39,939 nt of DNA from Sporosarcina ureae (lineage in GTDB: Bacteria > Bacillota > Bacilli > Bacillales_A > Planococcaceae), in assembly GCF_029267015.1 (NCBI RefSeq), contig NZ_JARIEA010000082.1:1-39939 (forward strand), given 5' to 3'. Position numbers and translations under genes: made by a program. Of the stretch, positions 1 through 8,022 are shown piece after piece. Under the pieces are notes generated by a model that saw nothing but the letters and a program-made list of their open reading frames with translations, did not search any database and was not told the DNA's origin. The stretch's first letter is position 1, and each line of letters starts with the position of its first letter.

Positions 1-5
1 TTCAG

Positions 6-11
6 TATAAT
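6..11 (+). promoter_or_regulatory. Possible -10 element for miaB-ricA
   Basis: A perfect TATAAT lies about 50 bases before the miaB start codon. The matching -35 would fall outside the window, so only half of the promoter can be judged. Distance and orientation suit transcription of miaB-ricA. Confidence 0.35.
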
Positions 12-61
12 AACATCATGTATGCTTATTTCCCGATAAGTAATAGAAAGGGGCTACTGCA

Positions 62-1609
62 ATGAATGAAGAACAGCGCTTGCAAGCTGGACTCGTAGCA
101 GAAAACAAATCGAAATCAAACATCACAGAAAAAGACTATAGCAAATATTTCGAGTCTGTCTACAGCGGGCCTTCTCTGAAAGACGCAAAAAAACGCGGGA
201 AAGAAGAAGTGGAATATCACGATAACTTTCAAATAGATCAACGCTTTAAAGGAATGGGACAAGGCCGTAAATTCTTCATACGTACTTTTGGCTGTCAAAT
301 GAACGAACATGATACGGAAGTAATTGCAGGCATTTTAATGGCATTAGGTTACAATGCAACTGACAATGTAAAAGAAGCAGATGTCATACTACTGAACACA
401 TGTGCAATCCGTGAAAATGCAGAAAATAAAGTATTTGGAGAATTAGGCCACTACAAACCACTTAAACTGACAAACCCAGATTTACTGATCGGTGTATGTG
501 GCTGTATGTCACAAGAAGAATCCGTTGTAAATAAAATTTTAAAAACGTATGATCAAGTAGATATGATTTTTGGTACACATAATATTCATCGTCTACCGAA
601 CATTTTACATGAAGCATACATGTCTAAAGAGATGGTTATTGAAGTGTGGTCAAAAGAGGGCGACGTGATCGAGGACTTGCCTAAAGTGCGTAATGGAAAA
701 ATCAAAGCTTGGGTTAATATTATGTATGGCTGCGATAAGTTCTGTACGTATTGTATCGTGCCGTATACACGTGGTAAAGAACGTAGCAGACGACCGGCAG
801 ACATCATTCAAGAAGTTCGCCAATTGGCTGCTGAAGGGTATAAAGAAATCACTTTGCTTGGTCAAAACGTCAATGCGTACGGAAAAGATTTTGATGATAT
901 CACCTATCGATTAGGCGATCTGATGGATGAATTGCGGTTGATTGATATCCCAAGAATTCGTTTCACGACGAGTCATCCTCGTGACTTCGATGATCATTTA
1001 ATCGAAGTTCTTGCAAAAGGCGGAAATTTAGTTGACCATATTCATTTGCCCGTACAATCAGGTTCATCTGATATGTTAAAGATTATGGCTCGTAAATATA
1101 CTCGGGAAAGCTATTTGGAACTGGTCGATAAGATTAGAACCGCAATTCCTAATCTATCGCTCACAACGGACATTATTGTGGGGTTCCCAAATGAAACCGA
1201 AGAGCAATTTCAAGAAACGTTGTCCCTTTATCGCGAAGTTGGATTTGATATGGCGTTCACATATATTTACTCGCCACGTGAAGGAACACCAGCTGCAAAG
1301 ATGCAAGATAATATACCGATGGAAGTGAAGAAGGAACGTTTGCAACGACTTCTTAAACTAGTGAACGATATGTCTGCAGAGGCTATGAAGCCATATGAAG
1401 GACAAATTGTTAAAGTACTGGTTGAAGGAGAAAGTAAAAGGAATCCTGACGTACTAGCAGGCTATACAGAAAAAAGTAAGTTAGTTAATTTTGTAGCACC
1501 ACGTTCTGTAATCGGTGAGATCGTAGAAGTGCAAATAGTAGAAGCAAAATCATGGTCGCTCAATGGTGAATTCATCGGAGTAGTCCAGAAAGAAAAGGTG
1601 ATAGGATAA
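62..1609 (+). CDS. miaB: tRNA-2-methylthio-N6-dimethylallyladenosine synthase MiaB
   Basis: Radical-SAM methylthiotransferase that adds a methylthio group to i6A37 of tRNAs reading UNN codons. The 515 residues show the UPF0004 N-terminal domain (about 70-190) with cluster cysteines C78, C114 and C146/C148. The radical-SAM core carries C224-x3-C228-x2-C231 (GCDKFCTYC), and a TRAM domain occupies roughly the last 65 residues. The N-terminal extension of about 65 residues is normal for Bacillus MiaB (YmcB). The start is supported by a GAAAGGGG ribosome-binding site about 8 bases upstream. The stop overlaps the ricA start as TAATG, so the two are translationally coupled, as in B. subtilis. The i6A substrate is made by MiaA, encoded about 9 kb downstream on the same strand. 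Confidence 0.97.
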   Translation: MNEEQRLQAGLVAENKSKSNITEKDYSKYFESVYSGPSLKDAKKRGKEEVEYHDNFQIDQRFKGMGQGRKFFIRTFGCQMNEHDTEVIAGILMALGYNATDNVKEADVILLNTCAIRENAENKVFGELGHYKPLKLTNPDLLIGVCGCMSQEESVVNKILKTYDQVDMIFGTHNIHRLPNILHEAYMSKEMVIEVWSKEGDVIEDLPKVRNGKIKAWVNIMYGCDKFCTYCIVPYTRGKERSRRPADIIQEVRQLAAEGYKEITLLGQNVNAYGKDFDDITYRLGDLMDELRLIDIPRIRFTTSHPRDFDDHLIEVLAKGGNLVDHIHLPVQSGSSDMLKIMARKYTRESYLELVDKIRTAIPNLSLTTDIIVGFPNETEEQFQETLSLYREVGFDMAFTYIYSPREGTPAAKMQDNIPMEVKKERLQRLLKLVNDMSAEAMKPYEGQIVKVLVEGESKRNPDVLAGYTEKSKLVNFVAPRSVIGEIVEVQIVEAKSWSLNGEFIGVVQKEKVIG

Positions 1610-2043
1610 TGGAGAAGAAGTTTACAAAAGACGAAATCATACAAAAAGCACGCGATTTGGCACATATGTTGGCAAATACAGAAGAAGTCGAGTTTTATAA
1701 ACGTGCAGAAGCACAAATTAATGAAAATCAAAAAGTACGTGAAAAAATCGCTAGTATGAAATCACTTCAAACGCAGGCAGTGAATTTCCAAAACTATGAA
1801 AAAGAGCGTGCTCTAAAAGCAATTGAGAAGAAAATTGATCAAGTCCAAGCTGAAATCGATGCGATTCCATTGGTACAAGAGTTCAAACAGTCTCAAGATG
1901 AAGTGAATGATTTACTACAATTGGTATCCAATACAATTGCGAACAGTGTAACGGATGAAATTATCGAGTCTACTGGCGGCGACCTTTTACGTGGTGAAAC
2001 AGGTTCATACGTAGAAAATACACAGAAAAAATCATTGTCTTAA
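1609..2043 (+). CDS. ricA: RicA (YmcA), RNase Y/Spo0A regulator, YlbF/YmcA family
   Basis: 144-residue, largely helical YlbF/YmcA-family protein. In B. subtilis it forms the RicA-RicF-RicT (Y) complex that steers RNase Y mRNA maturation and is needed for competence, biofilm formation and sporulation. Family signatures include EEVEFYKRAEAQINEN near residue 25, EFKQSQDEVNDLLQLV near residue 90 and STGGDLLRGETGS near residue 121. It starts on the A of the miaB stop codon (TAATG), so translation is coupled, and a strong terminator follows. Oddity: the protein contains no cysteine at all. From memory, B. subtilis RicA has a C-terminal cysteine thought to help bind an iron-sulphur cluster in the complex; here the tail reads QKKSLS. 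Identity is secure from sequence and synteny; the cluster consequence is inference. Confidence 0.93.
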   Translation: MEKKFTKDEIIQKARDLAHMLANTEEVEFYKRAEAQINENQKVREKIASMKSLQTQAVNFQNYEKERALKAIEKKIDQVQAEIDAIPLVQEFKQSQDEVNDLLQLVSNTIANSVTDEIIESTGGDLLRGETGSYVENTQKKSLS

Positions 2044-2048
2044 ATAAT

Positions 2049-2085
2049 AAATCGGCTAAGGAGAAAATTCCTTGCCGATTTTTTT
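2049..2085 (+). terminator. Rho-independent terminator after ricA
   Basis: AAATCGGC (2049-2056) pairs with GCCGATTT (2074-2081), with an inner AAGGA/TTCCTT extension, and is followed by a T run to 2085. It ends the miaB-ricA transcript and separates it from cotE. Confidence 0.9.
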
Positions 2086-2113
2086 CAATTTCTGGGCTGC
2101 TGTTGCATAGGAT
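2085..2113 (+). promoter_or_regulatory. Candidate sigma-E promoter of cotE
   Basis: TCAATTT (2085-2091), 14 bases, then CATAGGAT (2106-2113). This resembles the mother-cell sigma-E pattern (KMATATT, 14-15 bases, CATACAAT) at 5 of 7 and 6 of 8 positions. B. subtilis cotE has a sigma-E promoter. It abuts the ricA terminator and lies 30 bases before the CTG start. Eye-matched only. Confidence 0.4.
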
Positions 2114-2142
2114 GGATAGAAGCCAAAGAAGGAGGAAGAAAA

Positions 2143-2721
2143 CTGAAAAATTTAAGACAAATTGTGACTAAAGCTGTTATTGCCAAAGGAAAGCATCGAT
2201 CAGAGTCTACTGAGATGCTAAAGCCACCTAATCGTCCTTCAAGTATATTGGGCTGTTGGGTGATCAATCACACGCAACAAGCAAAGAAAGTTGGTAAGTA
2301 CGTGGAAGTGACCGGTAGTTTTGATGTGAATGTTTGGTACTCACACCATGACCATTCTAAAACTTCCGTCTTTACTGAATCGATTCCTTATAAAGATAAG
2401 ATTGCATTGCATTATCGCGATGAGCCGACATCAGCAAAAGAGGAAACAATTGTCACAGTGTTACAGCATCCGAATTGTACAGAAGCTAGTATTTCTGAAT
2501 GCGGACAAAACTTCTCGATTTCGATTGAAAGAGAGTTGTTAGTTGAGATGATTGGTGAAACAAAAGTATCCGTAACGATTCATCCTCATCCGTATGATGA
2601 AGAATGGCCAATAGTAGAAGCTGAATCTTCTTCTATTGTGATGGAAGATAAAAAGAATAAAGAGGTTCCGAATAAAGAGAGACCGCATCAACCGCCTCAG
2701 CGTAAAGATTCACCATTTTAA
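2143..2721 (+). CDS. cotE: Outer spore coat morphogenetic protein CotE (CTG start)
   Basis: Directs outer-coat assembly on the forespore surface from the mother cell. The protein aligns along its length with B. subtilis CotE: ITKAV-AKG at the N terminus, PSSILG-WVINH, GSFDVNVWYS, LQHPNC near the middle and GETKVSV before the tail. The usual acidic CotE tail is replaced here by a charged, Pro/Lys/Glu-rich tail ending RKDSPF. The longest ATG/GTG/TTG frame would begin at GTG 2164, which lacks a ribosome-binding site and drops conserved N-terminal residues. In-frame CTG 2143 sits 7 bases after GGAGG (2131-2135) and gives MKNLRQIVTKAV, lining up with the known MSEYREIITKAV start. No upstream in-frame ATG, GTG or TTG exists. 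Product 192 aa. A terminator follows; mutS lies downstream as in B. subtilis. Confidence 0.88.
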   Translation: MKNLRQIVTKAVIAKGKHRSESTEMLKPPNRPSSILGCWVINHTQQAKKVGKYVEVTGSFDVNVWYSHHDHSKTSVFTESIPYKDKIALHYRDEPTSAKEETIVTVLQHPNCTEASISECGQNFSISIERELLVEMIGETKVSVTIHPHPYDEEWPIVEAESSSIVMEDKKNKEVPNKERPHQPPQRKDSPF

Positions 2722-2747
2722 AGCCGGGAGTTTCACCGGCTTTTTTT
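2720..2747 (+). terminator. Rho-independent terminator after cotE
   Basis: AAAGCCGG (2720-2727) pairs with CCGGCTTT (2736-2743) and is followed by a T run. The stem starts inside the cotE stop codon, so cotE forms a monocistronic unit. Confidence 0.88.
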
Positions 2748-2830
2748 ATTTGCTATAAGTTTTTAAAAAATGATCTGTATCAAGTTTACTTTGCGGGAAT
2801 GGGTGTAGCCTTAGGATAGGGGGAGATCCT

Positions 2831-3322
2831 ATGGTGAAAATAAAGTGGCTTATACTTCCAGCACTCCTACTAATACTGTCAGCATGTAGCAAAGGAAATG
2901 ATATGCAAACTCTTTCGGCTCCTTCCCCTGAACAAGAATTAGGGGCAAGTAGAAGTGGTCTGACGCTATCGATTTCGGAACAACAACATGAAGAAGGTAT
3001 GCCGATATTCCACACGACATTAAGAAATGATAGCCAAATTAGTTATGAATTTGGTGAATACTTTCATATAGAAATACTGAAAAATAATGAATGGTATACG
3101 TTGTCGCATTCTGACTTTGTGTTTTATGAAAATCCCAAATTCACTAATTTGGGTCGTTTAATTGCTCCAGGAAAAGAAATTCACCAATCGTTTACAGTGG
3201 AAACAATTGGTGTAACACTCATACCAGGAGAGTATCGCCTAGTCAAAATGTTCTTGAAACCGGTAGCCCCTTATTATGTAGTAACACTTGCTGTTCCGTT
3301 CAAAGTGATTTCTGCAGTATAG
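2831..3322 (+). CDS. Lipoprotein with bacterial Ig-like domain
   Basis: 163-residue secreted lipoprotein. A short basic N terminus and hydrophobic stretch end in the lipobox LSAC with the lipidated cysteine at residue 19. After a Ser/Pro-rich linker, residues about 45-160 form a beta-rich domain with HTTLRNDSQISYEFGEYFHIE, an aromatic EWYTL segment, an LIAPGKE turn and a PGEYRLVK motif. These resemble Ig-like domains found on Bacillota surface lipoproteins (Big_14-like, from memory). Probable role is at the outer face of the membrane; the ligand is unknown. AGGGGGAG just upstream is the ribosome-binding site. It sits alone between the cotE terminator and a terminator before mutS, and it is an insertion relative to the B. 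subtilis cotE-mutS order. Confidence 0.8.
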   Translation: MVKIKWLILPALLLILSACSKGNDMQTLSAPSPEQELGASRSGLTLSISEQQHEEGMPIFHTTLRNDSQISYEFGEYFHIEILKNNEWYTLSHSDFVFYENPKFTNLGRLIAPGKEIHQSFTVETIGVTLIPGEYRLVKMFLKPVAPYYVVTLAVPFKVISAV

Positions 3323-3420
3323 ACAGCACGATCTCATGATAGTTGGTTGCTTACATTTTGTTTTGGAGCAGTTCGGCCAATTGTTTAATTTAAAAACAGA
3401 ATATCGGTTTTCAAAATTGA

Positions 3421-3458
3421 AAACTATCTCGGACTATTAATAAACGAGATGGTTTTTT
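3421..3458 (+). terminator. Rho-independent terminator after the lipoprotein gene
   Basis: AAACTATCTCG (3421-3431) pairs with CGAGATGGTTT (3445-3455) with one G-T pair, and is followed by TTTTTATTG. It lies about 100 bases after the lipoprotein stop. The rest of the 273-base gap holds the mutS promoter. Confidence 0.75.
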
Positions 3459-3531
3459 ATTGTTTTTAAAGGAGTTTGTATTCAAATCATTACATCCCTC
3501 CTACATTTTAAAATATCTTAGCCCCTTTTGA

Positions 3532-3561
3532 TTCGTTAACTCTAAGGGGGTTTGGTATAAT
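3532..3561 (+). promoter_or_regulatory. Sigma-A promoter of mutS-mutL (extended -10)
   Basis: TGGTATAAT (3553-3561) is a perfect -10 with TGN extension. The -35 at 3532-3537 (TTCGTT) is weak, with an 18-base spacer, as is usual for extended -10 promoters. The mutS start is 35 bases downstream. Confidence 0.6.
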
Positions 3562-3595
3562 GTATAGAAAATGAGCGAGAAAAAGAGGGTTTACC

Positions 3596-6163
3596 ATGTC
3601 TGAACATACACCAATGATGCAACAATATTTGAAAATTAAAGAACAATATACAGACGCGTTTTTATTCTTCCGTTTGGGAGATTTTTATGAAATGTTTTTT
3701 GAGGATGCTGTTAATGCATCTGCATTATTAGAAATCACATTAACGAGTAGGGACTCAGGCGCAAGAGATCGTATACCGATGTGCGGTATTCCGTATCACT
3801 CCGCCACAGGATATATTGAAACATTAATTCACAAAGGTCATAAAGTAGCGATATGCGAGCAAATGGAAGACCCGCGTTCGGTAAAAGGGATCGTTAAACG
3901 TGAAGTGGTCAAAGTGATTACACCTGGCACATTAACAGAAGGTAAAACGATTGACGCAGAAGCCAATCATTTTATCGGCGCCGTCGATAGTATTGGTAAT
4001 CAATGTTATGCATTAGCTTATCTAGATGTGGGTACAGGAGAAGGAAAAGTAGAGCTAATAGAAGGAAGTGAGCGTACACTGCTTGCTGAAATCGAAGCTC
4101 TTGGTATGAAGGAAATTATTGTAGATGAGCAACTTCATGTTATTTTCGCAGAACTGTTCGAGAGTCGGGAAATTATGCTTTCGATTGAAGACACAGAGCA
4201 TTCGGGATCGATTGGTCACGACACATATGAACATTTGCCAGTAGAGCTACAAGAAGCTTGCCGTAAATTACAATCGTATCTGTTGCGTATGCAGAAGATG
4301 GTTTTCGGTCACATTCGTCCTTTTATCTATATAGAGAAAAATGCAAAACTATCAATTGATGCGAACTCAATGCGCAATTTAGAGCTTGTACAAACCATTC
4401 GTTCTGGAAAAAAAGAAGGTACATTGTTCTGGGTATTGGATGAAACCGTTACGGCGATGGGGGCAAGAAAATTACGCATGTGGATTCACCAGCCACTTGC
4501 TCAACGCCAGGCGATTGAAAATCGTCTGGAAACTGTAAACAACTTAATTGATGAGTATTTCTTACGTGAAGAACTACTGGAAGAATTACATGATGTATAT
4601 GATGTGGAACGACTTGCTGGAAGAATCTCCATGGGTAGTGCGAGCGCTCGTGACTTGGCGCAGTTAAGGAATTCATTGTCCCATATACCAAAACTGAAAC
4701 AATTACTGAAGGAATCTAAACGCCCAATGTTGCAACAGTTTGCTGAGAAAATGGACCCGTGTCAAGAAACTTTTCAATTACTAACGGATGCAATCGCAGT
4801 TAACCCACCCATATCAGGCAAAGATGGTGGATTAATACTAGACGGCTATCATGAGAAATTGGATGAGCTTCGGGATGCGTCACGTAACGGAAAGAATTGG
4901 TTAGCGCAACTTGAACAAAAAGAACGTCAGCTGACAGGAATTAAAACGTTGAAAATTGGCTATAATCGTATATTTGGTTATTATATTGAAATTACAAAGT
5001 CCAATATTCATTTAGCTGATCTGTCGCGTTATGAACGCAAGCAGACACTTGCCAACGCGGAGCGATATATAACAACAGAGTTAAAAGAAAAAGAAGAGTT
5101 AATTCTAAATGCGGAAGCAGACAGTCAGACATTAGAACTCGAATTGTTCCAATCCATTCGTGAACAAGTAAAAGGAGACGTACAAAGAATTCAACAATTG
5201 GCTTCTGTCATCAGTGAACTGGATGTACTATTAGCGTTCGCGAAAGTATCGGAGAAAAACCAATACGTTCGACCTGAATTCCATGCAGGGAAAGCAGTCG
5301 ATATACAAAATGGCCGACATCCTGTCGTAGAAAAAATGATGAATCATTCTTTATATATTCCAAATTCCTGCACGCTTGCTGAAGATGAAAATATGCTGCT
5401 CATAACAGGTCCAAATATGTCCGGTAAGAGTACATATATGCGCCAAGTAGCACTGACTGTTGTGATGGCGCAGATCGGTTGTTTCGTACCTTGTGAAAAG
5501 GCTGTTTTGCCTATTACAGACCAAATTTTCACGCGGATTGGTGCGGCAGATGATGTAGCGTCAGGTCAAAGTACATTTATGATGGAAATGATGGAGTCTC
5601 AATATGCACTTGCACATGCGTCGTCTCACAGCTTGTTATTGTTTGATGAGATCGGACGTGGTACTTCAACATATGATGGGATGGCACTTGCACAAGCAAT
5701 GATGGAATATATCCACGAAGAAATTGGTGCCAATACACTGTTTTCTACGCACTATCATGAATTAACTCAATTAGAAGATGTGTTGGATCGCTTACTGAAC
5801 GTTCATGTTGCAGCCAAAGAGCAAAATGGTAAAGTTGTGTTCTTACACAAAGTATTACCGGGTGCAGCCGATCGAAGCTACGGAATCCATGTAGCTGAAC
5901 TTGCAGGTCTACCTGCCGAAGTTGTCGGACGTGCAAAAACATTGCTACAGCGTTTTGAAGAAGACAGTACAACTAAAGGCGCTTCTTCTGTATCGGAGCA
6001 ACTGGCTTTCTTTGATACTACTAGCGAACCGATTTTTTCATCAGAAACACAAACGTTACTTGAAGAGATAGAAGCGATAGATTTGATGAACATGACACCC
6101 ATGCAAACGATGCAAAAATTAATGGAATGGAAAGAACGTTTGATGCAAGACAAGAAGGAGTGA
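3596..6163 (+). CDS. mutS: DNA mismatch repair protein MutS
   Basis: Mismatch-recognition ATPase of methyl-independent mismatch repair. The 855 residues match the usual length. The N-terminal mismatch-binding domain carries the F30-Y31-E32 wedge motif (LGDFYEMFF). The C-terminal ABC-type ATPase has Walker A GPNMSGKST (about 605-613), Walker B with DEIGRGTST (D684, E685), and the FSTHYHEL H-loop. The C-terminal tail ends in a helix-turn-helix-like dimer segment. AGAGGG lies upstream of the ATG. The 3' end carries the GGAG that serves as ribosome-binding site for mutL, 5 bases before the mutL start, so the two form a tight operon. Confidence 0.98.
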   Translation: MSEHTPMMQQYLKIKEQYTDAFLFFRLGDFYEMFFEDAVNASALLEITLTSRDSGARDRIPMCGIPYHSATGYIETLIHKGHKVAICEQMEDPRSVKGIVKREVVKVITPGTLTEGKTIDAEANHFIGAVDSIGNQCYALAYLDVGTGEGKVELIEGSERTLLAEIEALGMKEIIVDEQLHVIFAELFESREIMLSIEDTEHSGSIGHDTYEHLPVELQEACRKLQSYLLRMQKMVFGHIRPFIYIEKNAKLSIDANSMRNLELVQTIRSGKKEGTLFWVLDETVTAMGARKLRMWIHQPLAQRQAIENRLETVNNLIDEYFLREELLEELHDVYDVERLAGRISMGSASARDLAQLRNSLSHIPKLKQLLKESKRPMLQQFAEKMDPCQETFQLLTDAIAVNPPISGKDGGLILDGYHEKLDELRDASRNGKNWLAQLEQKERQLTGIKTLKIGYNRIFGYYIEITKSNIHLADLSRYERKQTLANAERYITTELKEKEELILNAEADSQTLELELFQSIREQVKGDVQRIQQLASVISELDVLLAFAKVSEKNQYVRPEFHAGKAVDIQNGRHPVVEKMMNHSLYIPNSCTLAEDENMLLITGPNMSGKSTYMRQVALTVVMAQIGCFVPCEKAVLPITDQIFTRIGAADDVASGQSTFMMEMMESQYALAHASSHSLLLFDEIGRGTSTYDGMALAQAMMEYIHEEIGANTLFSTHYHELTQLEDVLDRLLNVHVAAKEQNGKVVFLHKVLPGAADRSYGIHVAELAGLPAEVVGRAKTLLQRFEEDSTTKGASSVSEQLAFFDTTSEPIFSSETQTLLEEIEAIDLMNMTPMQTMQKLMEWKERLMQDKKE

Positions 6164-6168
6164 ATGGC

Positions 6169-7995
6169 ATGAATCAAATTCACATTATGGATGACACCCT
6201 AGCCAATAAAATCGCAGCGGGAGAAGTAGTGGAGCGTCCTTCTTCAATCGTCAAGGAACTAGTGGAGAATGCGATTGATGCGCAGAGTACAAAAATAGAA
6301 GTATCTTTAGTAGAAGCGGGACTCTCTTCTATTCGCGTAACCGATAACGGTAACGGTATGTCTGAAGATGATGCTATCCGCTGTTTTGAACGGCATGCTA
6401 CTAGTAAAATATCCAATGAACATGATCTATTTCGTATCCGTACCCTTGGATTTCGCGGAGAAGCATTAGCGAGTATTGCCGCTGTTTCGAAAGTTTCATT
6501 ATGGACATCGAATGGTGAAGATGGTGCTGTAGTAGAGATTGAAGGTGGTAAAGTACTGAAATATGAAGCAGGTGCTTTACGAAAAGGTACAGATTTTCTC
6601 ATACAACACCTATTCTTCAATACACCAGCACGCTTAAAATATATGAAAACAATTCAAACGGAACTTGGACATACAATTGATTTATTAAACCGATTAGCAC
6701 TGAGTCATCCTGACATATCCTTCTCATTAACGCACGATCAGCATGAAATTCTCAGAACATCAGGTTCAGGAGATTTATTACGGGTATTATCAGATATATA
6801 TGGTGTTGGAGTTGCGCGTAAAATGATTCCATTTCAAAAAGAGGATGCTGATTTCGAGGTGAAGGGGTTTATTACATTTCCCGAAATGACACGTGCTTCG
6901 AAAAACTATATTTCACTTCTAATGAATGGGCGATGGATTAAAAGCTATGCGGGGACGCAAGCAGCAATAGAAGCGATGCATACGTACTTGCCAATTGGAA
7001 GATTTCCAATTGCGGTCATTGATATTACAGCCGACCCTATTTTGACAGATGTTAACGTTCACCCAGCAAAGCGCCATATCCGTATTAGTAAAGAAGGCGA
7101 ATTACTTTCTCTTATAAAAACTGCAATCAAAGAAGCGATTCAAGGAGTCACCATCATCCCTGACGCGGTAAAGAAAGAGAAGCCAATAAAAAGAGAATCT
7201 GAACAGCAATCTATTTGGACACCTTCTTATCGCCGTCCAGACGTGAGCGTTCCATTAGGTGGTCAAGAAGTTTCGCCGACCATTATACCGGTGCAAGTAC
7301 CTGAAGCGGAGTTGACAACGTCGGTATTTCCAGAAGCTATTTTTGAGCAGCGGGATGAAACTATACCGGAAGAGCTTGTTGTGTATGAACAAGAGCAGCA
7401 AGAGGGAAACCATTTTCCGTCCATTGTACCTATAGGACAAGTTCACGGAACGTATATTGTTGCGCAAAATGAGGATGGGTTTTATTTAATCGATCAGCAC
7501 GCAGCTCAAGAGAGAATCAAGTATGAATATTTTAAGGTGAAGCTTGGTCAAGTAGATTCAGGTGAGCGCCAGCAATTACTCTTGCCGCTCGTCTTTCATT
7601 ACTCAGCTGATGAACAAGTGAAGATTGAAGAATGCAAAAGCGCACTGGAAGAAGTTGGTGTGTTTTTAGAATCATTTGGTCCTGCCACATATACAGTAAA
7701 AGAATATCCTTCTTGGTTTCCTGAAGGACAAGCTACTTCAATCATTGAAGAAATGATTGAGCAAGTGCTTGAGAAACGAAAAGTGGATGTTGAGAAATTA
7801 CGCGAAGAAAGTGCTATCATGATGAGTTGTAAAAAATCTATCAAGGCAAATTACTATTTAAGACAAGAAGACATGGAACGTTTGCTCACGGATCTTGGTA
7901 TGTGTCGCAATCCGTACACATGTCCACACGGTCGTCCTGTGTTAATCCATTTTACAACCTATGAATTAGAGAAAATGTTCAAACGAGTGATGTAA
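6169..7995 (+). CDS. mutL: DNA mismatch repair endonuclease MutL
   Basis: Partner of MutS and a latent nicking endonuclease. 608 residues from ATG 6169, chosen because AGGAG (6156-6160) sits 8 bases upstream and MNQIHIMDD matches family starts; the frame stays open further back into mutS, but that extension lacks a ribosome-binding site. The N-terminal GHKL ATPase shows ELVENAIDA, DNGNGM, FRGEAL and FNTPARLKY. A low-complexity linker spans about 340-420. The C-terminal endonuclease motif DQHAAQERIKYE (DQHAx2Ex4E, D442), the SCKKSIKA segment and CPHGRP are all present, so this is the nuclease-type MutL of species without MutH. glpD starts 27 bases downstream, a linkage unlike B. subtilis. Confidence 0.97.
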   Translation: MNQIHIMDDTLANKIAAGEVVERPSSIVKELVENAIDAQSTKIEVSLVEAGLSSIRVTDNGNGMSEDDAIRCFERHATSKISNEHDLFRIRTLGFRGEALASIAAVSKVSLWTSNGEDGAVVEIEGGKVLKYEAGALRKGTDFLIQHLFFNTPARLKYMKTIQTELGHTIDLLNRLALSHPDISFSLTHDQHEILRTSGSGDLLRVLSDIYGVGVARKMIPFQKEDADFEVKGFITFPEMTRASKNYISLLMNGRWIKSYAGTQAAIEAMHTYLPIGRFPIAVIDITADPILTDVNVHPAKRHIRISKEGELLSLIKTAIKEAIQGVTIIPDAVKKEKPIKRESEQQSIWTPSYRRPDVSVPLGGQEVSPTIIPVQVPEAELTTSVFPEAIFEQRDETIPEELVVYEQEQQEGNHFPSIVPIGQVHGTYIVAQNEDGFYLIDQHAAQERIKYEYFKVKLGQVDSGERQQLLLPLVFHYSADEQVKIEECKSALEEVGVFLESFGPATYTVKEYPSWFPEGQATSIIEEMIEQVLEKRKVDVEKLREESAIMMSCKKSIKANYYLRQEDMERLLTDLGMCRNPYTCPHGRPVLIHFTTYELEKMFKRVM

Positions 7996-8022
7996 CAGAG
8001 CAAGTCAGAGAGGAGCGATTTT

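Noticed and set aside
2164..2721. cotE start at GTG 2164
   Set aside because: No ribosome-binding site upstream, and conserved N-terminal residues would be lost; CTG 2143 has both.
6180..6620. 146-codon reverse open frame inside mutL
   Set aside because: Antisense to the GHKL ATPase region of mutL; long frames of this type are common opposite coding sequence.
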